Assembly: GCF_013373865.1 (NCBI RefSeq)
Contig: NC_050474.1
Coordinates: forward strand, 15,533,042-15,597,041
Origin: Monomorium pharaonis
Taxonomy: Eukaryota; Arthropoda; Insecta; Hymenoptera; Formicidae
DNA length: 64,000 nucleotides
Direction: 5' to 3'
This document shows positions 42,780 to 53,316 of this stretch, piece after piece. The first letter of the stretch is position 1. Each line of letters begins with the position of its first letter. Under the pieces are notes generated by a model. That model was not told the DNA's origin and made no database searches. It worked only from the letters and a program-made list of their open reading frames with translations. The translations under genes were made by a program, and so were the position numbers.

Positions 42780-43376
42780 GGTCAAACTTTGTTGTGCCTT
42801 TGGCCCCCCTCCCGCACTCACCCCGTCCAAGTCGCTAACCCATGTACACATTGCAAACGCAGCCACAATGTATGAATATTTAATATGCGTTTGATTGAAC
42901 GGTGTGCAATTAAACGATGTGCAAATAAACGGTGTGCATCTTTCCGTGTGTAAATGATCAGTGCGCATCTTTCCGTATGCAAATGATCAGTGCGCATTTT
43001 TCCGTGTGCAAATGATCAGTGCGCATCTTTCCGTGTACAAATGATCGGTGCGCATTTCTTGGTGTGCAAATGAGTGGTGGGCAAGTGAACGGTGTGCAAG
43101 TGAATGGTGTGCAAGTGAGCGGTGTGCAAATGAATGGTGTGCAACTTTTACATGTCCAAGTGAACGGTGGACATTTTTTCGTGTGCAAATATCGGTGGTC
43201 AAATTTTACGTGTGCATATCACTGGTGTACATTTTTAATAAAATTTCTTTTGTGTCCAAATGCACAGTGTGCAAATGCACCGTGGTCATGTGAACCGTGC
43301 GCAAGATATCATGTCCAAAAGCACCGTGTCCAAATGCACCACGTCCATTTGAACCGTGTGCAAGTGCACCGCTCCC
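42780..43376. mobile_element. word-array element (GTGTGCAAATGATCA vocabulary)
   Basis: It starts in the common core (TTTGGCCCCCCTCCCGCACT, CACCCCGTCCAAGTCGCTAA) and runs through about 30 words: GTGTGCAAATGATCA, GTGCGCATCTTTCC, GTGTGCAAGTGAACG, then GTGTCCAAATGCACC. The right end, GCACCGCTCCC, resembles the inverted GGGAGCGTCCC end; it would be followed by TAATAAAG. The left arm is absent, so the insertion cannot be proven by a duplication. All frames are repeat translations. Confidence 0.7.
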
Positions 43377-43789
43377 TAATAAAGCATACCGAAGGAATCA
43401 GGTACTTGCCATGTCCATGCCGTTGATTCTGGGTAACGCAGAGAGCAGGAAACATACACCCATTCAGAGGCTCGAAAAACTGATAGAAAGAACAATTTGT
43501 ACCCTATTGGATTCAACATTTCACATGTTTTAATTATGAGTCCAAATTCATAATTAGTGACCAAACCACTTTACGATACTTGTTAGTATTGGTCTATATA
43601 ACATAATTCAGAAACAGCATATTCCGAAATAAGTTAGTTTTTTTAGAAAACTACTGTGACCTCTCATATATCCAAACTAAATGTCACCTCAAGTTGAAAC
43701 TTTTTTTCTATTAATATCTTACCATAAGGTACTGATTTGCATATGATCCGATCCCGAAATCGAAGGCCGCAAAACAGGCGATTTTTACA
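43377..43789. other. intron sequence, nothing recognised
   Basis: No gene. CATGTCCATGCCGTTGATTC at 43408 and AACGCAGAGAGCAGGA recur as CACGTCCATGCCGTTGATTC and AACGTCAAGAGCAGGA at 50116-50155 between two (CA)n tracts, so it is a short shared repeat. Confidence 0.55.
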
Positions 43790-44689
43790 GCCACTCTTTA
43801 AAACAACTTTGTGGAATTAGATTTTTGTTTTTTGTTTTCTTATTTATTAAATTACATATAAAAAGATTAAAGTCGCAAAATTGTACACAAAATAACTAGT
43901 TTCAATTTTCATCTAACTTAATATCAGACTGAAAATAACATCTGACTTAAATAATACTTGATTTAAATATGCTTTAAAGACAGCAAAACTTTATGTATAG
44001 TATGATTGATGTTATATGTCAGCATCATCAGTTCATTTTTATCATGAAAAAAACATTGTAGAATTAATTTTACTTTTAATAAGAGATTTATCTGAGGAGA
44101 CCCAAGAGGCATATAATAAACAATAAAGACTTTAAACATTTCAAGAGTTTAATATGCCATAGCACAACAGATTTGCCACAAACGAAGACATTATAAAGCT
44201 TTTAATATCTTTAGATCTGTATATAAGTAGTTTTCGTAATAAATAGATGCATGTTCCAACTCCAATAGATTCGGAGGCTCAAAACTTATTATCTCAAGAA
44301 TAATAGGATAATTATTTACATTAGCGATTCCTTACCGATTTTGATGACCTTCAAATATGTTGTCAAGGTCATCATTTTGAACAAATTTTCCCTATACATG
44401 TTACCGCCGCTTGGCCTTAGTTTTTGTGTTATATACAAAAAATTATTAACAAAAAAATGTAATAAATACAATACTTACGGGTAGCTCCGATAACCTTAAC
44501 CATAACATGTTGTCAAGGTCACCGTCCTGAGTGACCTTGACAAGATTTTAACCGTCGCTCGTGATTTATTTGAAAGTTTACAACAAAAAAAGTTTTATAA
44601 ATCCGATACATAATATTGGTGCTTTAGATAAAGAACCGGTCTCCTATCTCCGTGGCACAGAACAATGTGTAAACAAACGATTGTAGCGA

Positions 44690-45075
44690 CTTCTATCCCA
44701 ATCTGGTACAGCAGAGGATTTGTGGGCGGGGGAGGAGCTCCGCCCCTGCCCCTGCACCTCTTCCCCGTAATTTTTCCTAACTCAAACATTTTTAAGTCGC
44801 TATTTGGTTAATGCAAAAATATTGGAAACGAATAGCGTAGAAAATCGTTTACTTTACGTAAGGCACTGATATCATGTTTCGTATTCATGAAACGTAAAGT
44901 AAACAATGTCCACACTTGTACAGTACCACATAGGTTTACGACTTTCCACGCTGTTCGTTTCCAACACTTTTGCATTAACCAAAGAGCGACTTTAAAATGT
45001 TTGGGTTAGGTTAGGAAAAATTACGGGGAGGGGGTGCAGGGAGAGGGGCTTCGCCCCTCCCCCGCCCACGCGTTC
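44690..45075. repeat. GC-ended hairpin element
   Basis: The left arm (GGCGGGGGAGGAGCTCCGCC, CCGTAATTTTTCCTAA, AAGTCGCT.TTTGGTTAATGC) pairs with the right arm (GCATTAACCAAAGAGCGACT, TTAGGAAAAATTACGGGGAG, GGGGCTTCGCCCCTCCCC). Each tip is itself a small hairpin. The centre (TTTACTTTACGTAAGGC to GAAACGTAAAGTAAAC) folds too. No gene. Confidence 0.7.
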
Positions 45076-45151
45076 TCCACATAACTCTTTGCGAATTTCC
45101 ATGTTTTAAATTATAAGAATAATATTTATTAAACTTTTTCATCAACTTTAA

Positions 45152-45415
45152 GGGAGCGTCCCAGATGCGCACAGTAATAAACGGACACAGCAGGCTGAGT
45201 GAAACGGACACAGTAACAAACGGACACAGACCAAATGCGCACAGAGCGAAACGGACACAGTGCGAAACGGAGACAGACCAAATGCGCACACTGCACGTGC
45301 GCACGGACCAAATGCAATCCATGTACATTGCAAGCAGAGTAAAGTCCACATAGGTTTGCGACTTGGACGGGGTGGGTGCGGGAGGGGGGCCGAAGGCCCC
45401 CCTTGCACCCCCCGT

Positions 45416-45461
<46 letters not shown>

Positions 45462-45781
45462 TGCGTGTGTGTGCGCGTGCAAAACATTCACTGCATCACA
45501 TGGGTTTGCGACTTTCCGTGTATGCATTTGGTCCGTGCGCATGTGCAGTGTGCGCATTTGGTCTGTGTCCGTTTCGCATTGTGTCCGTTTCGCTCTGTGC
45601 GCATTTGGTCTGTGTCCGCTTCGCACTGTGTCCGTTTCACTCTGTGCGCATTTGGTCTGTGTCCGTTTGTTACTGTGTCCGTTCCGCACTGTGTCCGTTT
45701 ATTACTGTGTCCGTTTGGTCTGTGTCCGTTTCACTCAGCTTGCTGTGTCCGTTTATTACTGTGCGCATCTGGGACTCACTC
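45152..45781. mobile_element. word-array element, copy C (8-bp TSD AACTTTAA)
   Basis: A 630-bp unit between exact AACTTTAA repeats (45144-45151, 45782-45789). The ends are GGGAGCGTCCCAGATGCG and, inverted, GAGTGAGTCCCAGATGCG, the complete versions of the two family termini. The arms are in the GTGTCCGTTTGTTACT/GTGCGCATTTGGTCT vocabulary. The core has CACATAGGTTTGCGACTTGG, ACGGGGTGGGTGCGGGAGGG, the GGGGCCGAAGGCCCCCC hairpin, (GT)n and TCACATGGGTTTGCGACT. This is the best-preserved copy and serves as the family reference. Confidence 0.9.
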
Positions 45782-46559
45782 AACTTTAATTGTCAATATC
45801 TTGCGGGGCAGAGCGACGCTTTTTTCTGCCAGATTTGTTCGTTTTGTGCGGTGAGGAACGAGCTCTCTTTAAATATTACTAAAACATTCTAGTGCAAATT
45901 TAAAAAGTATGGTATTTATTAAACTTTTATGTTAATAATTTTTTGTGTATAACTCGAAAACTAAAGTCGAACGGCGGTAACATGTATAAGGAAAAGTTGT
46001 TCAGAATGATGACCTTGACAACATATTTGAAGGTCATCAAAATCGGTGAGGAATCGCTAATGTAAATAATTACCAATAATAGTTTATAACAATTAAATTA
46101 AATAAAAAATTAATATCAATATTAATATAAGTATCTTACTCATTAGTTTTTATATATTAAAACTAGGTATTAATTTAATGCATTTTTTTGTTAAATTAAG
46201 ATAAGATCTTGTAAAATTTTGTCAGCTTTTTTTCCAAACTAATAAGAATTTGAATACTTAATTTCAACGATACAGTCTAATGTTAAGTTAGATAAAAAAT
46301 AAAATGAGTTATTTTAACTACAACTGTAAAACTTTGCGAATTTAACTTTTTATATGTAATTTAATAAATAAAAAAAGAAAAAAACAGAAATCTGACTCCG
46401 CAAAGTTGTTTTAAATTTTATTAGCTTTTATTTAAAAAAAAGTACATTAAAATCGGTTTATATTTGAAGACTGTAACCTTTTTTGAAACACGAAATGTCG
46501 TTTGGCCTCAATGTGCGTCCCCAGGACCCTCGAGGTTAGACATTAATCTCGAAAGACTC

Positions 46560-47000
46560 GAAATCGCAACCCGGATCCTCAGGACCAGGTGCTCGAAATG
46601 AGGCACGAGCTGTCCAGAACCCCAAGTACTTCAGTTGAGAGCCATTCGGGACAACCACTTTCTCTATGGCTAACAGGCCGTAAGCGGCTCCCGCGATCAA
46701 TGCCAAATCCGACAACCTCGATCTTTTCTAAGGTCACCTCCAAGCCCAGCGATCGGACACGACTGACCACAAATCCTACCTTTACCTCCGCGAACCGGAC
46801 GGTTCTTCCCCAGTCCTCCTTCCGGGCCATGACGAGAATGTCGTCTGCGTAACAGACGACCGACGGGTATTCGTAGGCCCGGAGGGAAGGCAATACAAAG
46901 AATCCAGTTATAACCGAGGTTCCACAGGAACGGTCTCACCACGGATACTTTCTGTAGGTTTTTTGATGGGTGTTAGCACCGTACCGCCCTGGATAGAAAG
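46560..47000 (-). pseudogene. R1-like LINE reverse transcriptase fragment
   Basis: On the - strand PFLWNLGYNWIL (about 46900-46940) is the block after PQGSVLG in R1-clade RTs, then in another frame SVVCYADDILVMARKEDWG with the catalytic YADD, and RSLGLEVTLEKIEVVGFGI. A frameshift lies near 46870. Both flanks are degenerate or lost. It is a different LINE from the one at 11550-19292. Confidence 0.8.
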
Positions 47001-48174
47001 GATAATGAACCTATCCTTCAGGTAGTCCCCGATTGCATCTTGGAGAAATACGAAAGGACCCTATGAAATTCCAGGACCCCTCGTATACCCCAAATTGTGC
47101 CTGCGAAATTATGACGCGATCCCCCCTTCCAACTCATCTCGGCGCGCCGCGTGATCCCCTCCCGATTCGCGTGACGTCAATGCCCCCGCGCCTACGAATA
47201 CCGGCAACCCGCTCCTTCTCGGAGCTTCTAGTCAGAAACGGCTACTTTCCATTACTTGTATCTTCTTTACAAAATTAATAATATAAAGAAAATACGTCAA
47301 TTATAAGAATGAATACTTACATAAATTAGAAAATTTATTATTTATTATTACTCTTTAATATTAAAATGTTATATTCTATAATATGATTTTGTATACAATG
47401 AAGTGCTTTAAGCATTTAACATATTAACAAAACATTTAAAGAGGTTCGACTTTCTAGTCAATAAACACAAATTTTTTCAATTATTACTCTGATAACCATT
47501 TTTGAAAAGCCAAATGTTTGTAACAGATTCTGTTTATTAAAAAGTAGCAAATGTAAAACAAACTTTGACATCCAATAGAAAGGGCTTCCGAATACGTGCC
47601 GCGTCCTGATACAGCGTTGCGCCGATGTCTTGCAAACATTGCTGTTTGCATCATTAGGGCTAAGAGGCTCGATACTGAGCTCTCTTAGATTATGATCGTC
47701 CTTATATACTTCCTATCCTTATGGTAGGAGGGAGTGAGAGAACAACACGGTTCGTCTAACTCAAGTAACACAATTTATTGGTTCAACATTGGTCAACTGT
47801 TGACCAATCTTAACGCGCACATAATTCTAACAAAAATTCAGCAAAATTAGTCAACAGATTACTTAACAAATGATGGTGAACAGCAAACAGATTTATCAAG
47901 AGCATTGACGAAAGATTGGCAAACACCAAAGTAGCTTTGTTTAATGGAAATTGTCATCAAACTGTCCGCACAGATGCAACAGTATAGAGGTGGTTACCAG
48001 ACACATTAGATTGGCGGTTAACGACATGCAAGTATGTCGAACACATTGACAATTGACATCAGAAATGCAGCAAATTAATACATTCAATAATTGGCAGTAA
48101 AAGACAGACAAAAATATAAACATATTAAACATAAATCAAATCTGTTGTTCTATTTTTTTATTTAATTTGCACGT
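47001..48174. other. intron sequence, nothing firmly recognised
   Basis: 47001-47110 may still be decayed LINE sequence, by position. The rest (47280-48170) is AT-rich with no frames. TTGTTGACC..TTGGCAACAG-like phrases at 47760-48060 are similar to 54240-54560 in inverted form (for example CATGCAAGTATGTCG at 48026 and CGACATACCTGCATG-like at 54294), so a diverged inverted repeat may link the two regions. Confidence 0.45.
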
Positions 48175-48548
48175 CTATATATACTGAGCAACAAAATTAG
48201 CGCAACAAAAATTTATACTATAATGTTACTCAACTTTTAAATAATTTTAACATCCCAAAAATTTATCGTATTGGAAAGTTTTTTTTATTTTAAAGCTTAA
48301 AGTTTTTATTTTAAAGAGCATTTTTCAGATTTTGCTCCTCTCCTTTTCTCTTTTTGACATCTCTTCAAAAGTAAGAACGTGTTTTGTGTTCAAAAATTTT
48401 CATACTTTGACGCGCTCCACGGGGTGCAATGAATTTTTCTCATAAACTTTATAAGAATTATCATAAAAGATGAACTCTTTTCTACAAATAGAAAAAAGAA
48501 GTCTGTACGATTTTTTTTTTGCGGAGTTATGACATATCAAAGTTATTT

Positions 48549-49695
48549 CCCAGGTAGCAAGCTCACGTCATTTTGACGTCCCAAAATGGTCATTTACTGA
48601 CTATTCTTGACGTCACGAAATGACGCCCTTATGACGTTAAAATGACGGTCGAATGTCACAAATTCTTGACGTCATGAAATGTACCGTATTTTGACGTCAT
48701 AGAATGACGTGAACAATATGTTGTCAAAAAGATCTCTAAAAGATATCCTGTTTCTGAAAATGATAACATAAAGAGACTTCTAAAAGATAACATATAATGT
48801 AAGAATGTTAACCAATGCGTCGTTTTTTAAGAACAGAAAGATATCATGAAACTATATAATATCTAAAAGATTTCTTAAATCGGATATCTTTAAAATGCAA
48901 CTAGAGATAAAAAAATAAAATTAAAATTTTATTTTTTTTATTATTCTTATCAACAGTACGTACTAAATTTGGGACAAATTTTTATTAATTAATTAAATTT
49001 AAATTATATTATTTTATTTTATTCTTACTTGCCGCTAGTAGGTTTTGAACCCGGGACCTTAGGATTACAAACCTTGTACTTTATCTGCTACGCCAGTTTG
49101 AATCATCGATATGGGTACTTGTTATTGTCTACATATACCTATATGTTATAAACTGTCGCAATTATATTATTTTTTATAAAAGCAATTAAATTGTGCAAAA
49201 CATATTAAAAATAAATAGCATTAACTTATTTACTTATTAATTTCATTGTTAAATTTAACTTTTTTCATAACCTTAATAATTTGATGGAAATTGCGATCTA
49301 TTTAGCTTTTAGCACTAATACTTTGAAGCGTTCAAATGGTTAATTTGGCCATTTTGACATCATTTCCAAGATATCTAAATGTTTTCTTAAAAAAGTTCTC
49401 TTAAAGTTAAATATAATATGCTTATATAATATGCTTATGCCTTACGCCTTAAATCTCATTGTATAGACACCGCTTTAGACTGTGTCTAAAATATGTCTTA
49501 ATGACGTCTTTATGTCCCGATTTTGGATGCGTGCTGTCTGAGAAAATAATCGTCAGATCATGACTGAAATATGACTTCGAAATGACGTCATCATGACGTC
49601 AATCTTAGGTCATGTAAAAAAATGGTCATTCTGACGACATATGACCAGATATGACCATTTTGGGACGTCAAAATAACGTGGGCTTGCTACCTGGG
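48549..49695. mobile_element. TIR element with CCCAGGTAGCAAG ends
   Basis: The ends are CCCAGGTAGCAAGCTCACGT and, inverted, CCCAGGTAGCAAGCCCACGT. Subterminal sequence is made of TGACGTCATTTTGACGTCCC-type words. The opposite arm of the host element (50300-50330) keeps the uninterrupted sequence and so shows the approximate empty site. The AT-rich core 48905-49345 is shared with 38450-38930. No coding gene. Confidence 0.77.
49005..49100 (-). pseudogene. tRNA-like segment, copy 2
   Basis: CCCGGGTTCAAAACC and TGGCGTAGCAGATAAAGTA (- strand) again resemble tRNA B and A boxes in the correct spacing. It differs from copy 1 by about ten changes. It cannot fold into a full cloverleaf by eye. Confidence 0.5.
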
Positions 49696-50002
49696 TTATG
49701 CATTTTAGTTTGTTTATGCATGTTATCGTCAGCATTAGCATTATCCAATGCGCACCACGAGAAGGTTGCTAGCTAGATTTTGCATATTTTATGTATGTAT
49801 GCATGTGTGTTGGACAAAAGAAAATATTGCGCGGAGATAGCAACTGGAGATGGCATTACCATGCATACGAGTACAGCACGAAATTCCTCAGGATAGGAGT
49901 AGATTCTGCATTCTGCATTTTCAAAAAGTCATTCAAAGATGTAGAGGTAAAACATATGTATTTCTTCCGGGTAATATTTTCTTATTTTGTTTGTCCAACA
50001 CG

Positions 50003-50004
<2 letters not shown>

Positions 50005-50098
<94 letters not shown>

Positions 50099-50165
50099 GG
50101 GATCAGATTTCTGCCACGTCCATGCCGTTGATTCTAAGTAACGTCAAGAGCAGGATTTACACACG

Positions 50166-50226
<61 letters not shown>
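50005..50226. repeat. two (CA)n tracts around a conserved spacer
   Basis: About 45 CA repeats (50005-50095), a 70-bp spacer with ACGTCCATGCCGTTGATTCT, then (CG)n and about 26 CA repeats (50170-50226). The spacer is shared with 43408-43460. The long open frames here are poly-(Thr-His) repeat translations. Confidence 0.9.
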
Positions 50227-50228
<2 letters not shown>

Positions 50229-51669
50229 TGCGCAAAATCCGCAACCTCTTCGTAGTGCGCATCGAGAAATGCTAATGCTGGCGATAGCTATAAACAGACT
50301 AAAACGCATAGATAACTTTGATATATCATAACTCCGCAAAAAAAAAAAAATCATACAGATCTTTTTTGCAATTTGTAGGAAAAAGTTGATATTTTACGAT
50401 AATTCTTGTAAAGTTTATAAAAATAATTGCACCTCGTGGAACGTATAAAAATATGAAAATTTTTGAACACAAAACATGTTTTTACTTTGGAGATGCCAAA
50501 AAGGGAAAAGGAGATGATCAAAATCTGACAAATGTTTTTTAAAGTAGAGATTTTAAGCTTTAAAATAAAAAAAAGCTTTCCAATACGATAAATATTCGTA
50601 AGGTTACGATTATTTAAATTTGAGTGAAATTTTGGTTTGTTGCACTAATTTTGTTGCTCAGTATATATAGATAACACATCTTTAAAACAAAAAACCTAAT
50701 CAGCAGACAATGTTTTAAAAATATTTTTTAAATATTTTTCTTCATTAAATATTCATTTCCTAAACTTATTTCGGAAAAAAATTTTTTTTTAATATTTATT
50801 TAATTTTTTTTTTCATTAAATATTTATTTAAAATGATAATTTCTAAAAAACATTTTTTAAACGTTTTTTAAATATTTTTTAAATATATGTTTTTTAATAA
50901 TTATTAATTAAAAAAAATTATTTTAATAAACATTTTCTAAACGTTTTCTTAATATTTTTTAAATATCTATTTGCCATTATTTATTCATTTGAGAAAATGG
51001 TTTCACTAAATATTTTTTTAAACATTTCTTTAATATTTTATAAACATTTATTTTTTATTAATTATTTACTTGACAACATAATTTCAGTAAACGTTTTTTA
51101 AACGTTTATTTAATATGTTGTAAATATTTATTTTTTATTAGTTTTTTATTTCAGAAGATTATTTTAGTAAACATTTGTGTAACGTTCATATAATATTTGT
51201 TCAATATTTATTTTTCATTAATTATTTATTTAAGAAAATAATTTTCCTAAATATTTTTTTAAACGTTTCTTTAATGTTTTATAAATATTTATTTTTTATT
51301 AATTATTTACTTCAAAAAATAATTTCAGTAAACATTTTTTATACGTTTATTTAATATTTTGTAAATATTTTTTTCTATTAGTTCTTCATTTGAAAAGATT
51401 GTTTCAGTAAACATTTGTGTAATGTTTATGTAATACTTTTTCAATATGTATTTGTTATTAATTATTCATTTTATAAAATAATTTTAGTAAACATTTTGAA
51501 AACGTTTTTTAATATTTTTTTATTAGTTATTTATTTCGTATAAGATATTCTATTAATATCTTATGATATTCTATTACATCCAAATAATATTCCATCATAT
51601 CTTTTATCTCTACAATTATGGAGCGTAAATCAAATGTAAAGGGAAAGTGAATTATAATGTAATAAAAGA

Positions 51670-52480
51670 GTGACAAAAGCGTCCCATGCAGCACGGGGAG
51701 CTCCCGGGGAGTTCAGCAAAATGAACTCCCTGGGAGCTTGTTTTGTCGAATTTTGTAAGGTTCTCGGAAACTCAGCAAAACGAACTCCCTGGGAGCTTGT
51801 TTTGTCGAATTTTGTAAGGTTCTCAGAAACTCAGCAAAACGAACTCCCTGGGAGCTTGTTTTGACGAATTTTGTAAACTTCTCGGGAGCTCAGCAAAGTG
51901 AACTACCTGGGAGCTTGTTTTGTCGAATTTTGTAAGGTTCTCGGAAACTCAACAAAACAAACTCCCTGGGAGCTTGTTTTGTCGAATTTTGTAAGCTTCT
52001 CGGGAGATCAGCAAAATGAACTCCCTGGGAGCTTGTTTTGTCGAATTTTGTAAGGTTCTCGGAAACTCAGCAAAACGAACTCCCTGAGAGCTTGTTTTGT
52101 CGAATTTTGTAAGGTTCTCAGAAACTCAGCAAAACGAACTCCCTGGGAGCTTGTTTTGACGAATTTTGTAAACTTCTCGGGAGCTCAGCAAAGTGAACTA
52201 CCTGGGAGCTTGTTTGGTCGAATTTTGTAAACTTCTCGGGAGTTCAGCAAAATGAACTCCCTGGGAGCTTGTTTTGTCGAATTTTGTAAGCTCCTCGGCA
52301 GCTCAGCAAAATGAACTCCCTGGGAGCTTGTTTTGTCGAATTTTGTAAGGTTCTCGGAAACTCAATAAAACGAACTCCTTGGAAGCTTGTTTTGTCGAAT
52401 TTTGTAAACTTCTCGGGAGCTCAGCAAAATGAACTCCCTGGGAGCTTAATCGGAGCTTTGTGCTGTATGGGATAAATTAA
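51670..52480. repeat. MITE-like unit with about 12 copies of a 60-bp tandem repeat
   Basis: The unit is about 60 bp: AACTCCCTGGGAGCTTGTTT, TGTCGAATTTTGTAAG, then TTCTCGGAAACTCAGCAAAA. Copies alternate between subtypes (GGTTCTCGGAAACTC and CTTCTCGGGAGCTC). Outside the array the ends TCCCATGCAGCACGGGGAGC and its inverse (GCTTTGTGCTGTATGGGA) form terminal repeats, so the array is the inside of a small mobile unit. The frame 51670-51864 is repeat translation. Confidence 0.85.
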
Positions 52481-52789
52481 ATCTCTAAGAAACGTAGATT
52501 AAAACAGAACATAAAGAATTTAAAGTACACTTATCGAAACAATGTGACATATTAATAATACTAAAAAATTATAAAAAATAACATTAAACATTTTATTTTA
52601 TTTTATATGAACAGAGCAAAAACAGACTTTTTAATAAGTTATTCTACATGCTATTTTGCGCGCATATGTAAAAATGAGTAAAAAACTGTAAAACTTCATA
52701 TTTATTTATAAAGATATAAGTTAACTATACATGTTTCATCTTTTTGACAACATTTATTGTAATGATCTATAACAAATATGTATGCATAA

Positions 52790-52900
52790 ACAAGAAGTGT
52801 TCATGGATCATCACGAGGCGTTAGGATGCGTACGGTCTTCGAAGTCAAGCAACGTCGGCGATAGTTGACACTTAAATGGGTGACCGTTTTTTCAGATATT
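52790..52900 (+). pseudogene. 5S rRNA-like segment, copy 2
   Basis: GATCATCACGAGGCGTTAGG, CGAAGTCAAGCAACGTCGGC and ACTTAAATGGGTGACCG follow the 5S rRNA order (GATCACCGAAGTTAAGCAAC, GGATGGGTGACC). The upstream phrase AAGTGTTCATGGATCATCAC matches AAGTGTTTAGGGATCATCAC at copy 1, so both derive from one 5S-derived repeat. Confidence 0.7.
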
Positions 52901-53316
52901 GAGATATTAACATGCTTTAACAGGTACGACTCTGGATTCGCTGAAACATGTTATATAATAGTCTTCTTCCTCTTACAAAATTACTTTAGATATAATTAGA
53001 ATTTTTTATTTTTTGTTTAAGTTTTTTTCAATTTTTAGAAACTCTTAAAAATACTTAGAAATAATCAAAAATTTTCAAAGCAAATTTTAATGAAACGTTA
53101 CTTTAACGTTTAAAAAACGTTTTCTTTAAATCTTTAAAAAACGTCTTTATAACATTTAAAAAACATTAATTTTAATGTTAAAATAAATGTTTTTTTAACC
53201 AAAAAAGGCGCTTATCCCATTATTTTTAACGTTTTTAAAAACATTTTTTAAAATATTTTTCAAAATATTTCTAAATATTTTAAAAACATTTTTTTAACAT
53301 TTTGTTGCTGATTGGG

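Larger units (their letters stand above)
43790..46430. mobile_element. inverted-repeat element of about 2.6 kb with nested insertions
   Basis: The left arm (ATTACATATAAAAAGATTAA, then GATTCCTTACCGATTTTGAT, GACCTTCAAATATGTTGTCA, ACATGTTACCGCCG at 44390-44410) is matched inverted by the right arm (CGGCGGTAACATGTATAAGG at 45973, TGACAACATATTTGAAGGTC, AACTTTTTATATGTAATTTA at 46350). Inside are a GC-rich hairpin (44690-45075) and word-array copy C (45152-45781). The exact termini were not resolved. Confidence 0.65.
48175..50670. mobile_element. 2.5-kb TIR element with ACTGAGCAACAAAATTAG ends
   Basis: CTATATATACTGAGCAACAA at 48175 and its inverse at 50651-50670 are perfect. The arms match for about 370 bp with some divergence (AAATTTATCGTATTGGAAAG, TTGATATCATAACTCCGC-like). 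TA-rich edges and the end sequence suggest a Tc1/mariner-type element, but no transposase is present. The interior is filled by another element (48549-49695) and two (CA)n tracts. Confidence 0.75.
50695..53316. mobile_element. 2.6-kb TIR element with CCYAATCAGCA ends and AT-rich subterminal repeats
   Basis: CCTAATCAGCAGACAATGTT at the left corresponds to the inverse of AACATTTTGTTGCTGATTGG-G at the right. The left subterminal block (50735-51540) has about nine degenerate repeats of 85-90 bp with AAACGTTTATTTAATATTTT and TTTTTTATTAATTATTTA. The right block (53080-53310) has AACGTTTAAAAAACG words. It contains a nested MITE with a 60-bp tandem repeat (51670-52480) and a 5S-like segment (52800-52890). 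No transposase. Confidence 0.68.

Noticed and set aside
45260..45892. Long open frames of up to 210 codons with Cys/Val/Leu-rich repeats (CVRLLLCPF), also at 3132-3596, 2393-2912, 41335-41751, 42153-42483 and 62255-62634
   Set aside because: They are translations of the 15-17 bp word arrays, open in several frames and both strands at once. Their length follows from the repeat and not from selection.
49791..50331. Frames with poly-(Thr-His)
   Set aside because: They arise from (CA)n microsatellites.
51700..52450. Regular 60-bp repeats that might suggest a CRISPR array
   Set aside because: Whole units are repeated, with no unique spacers between short repeats, the host is an insect, and no cas genes are present.
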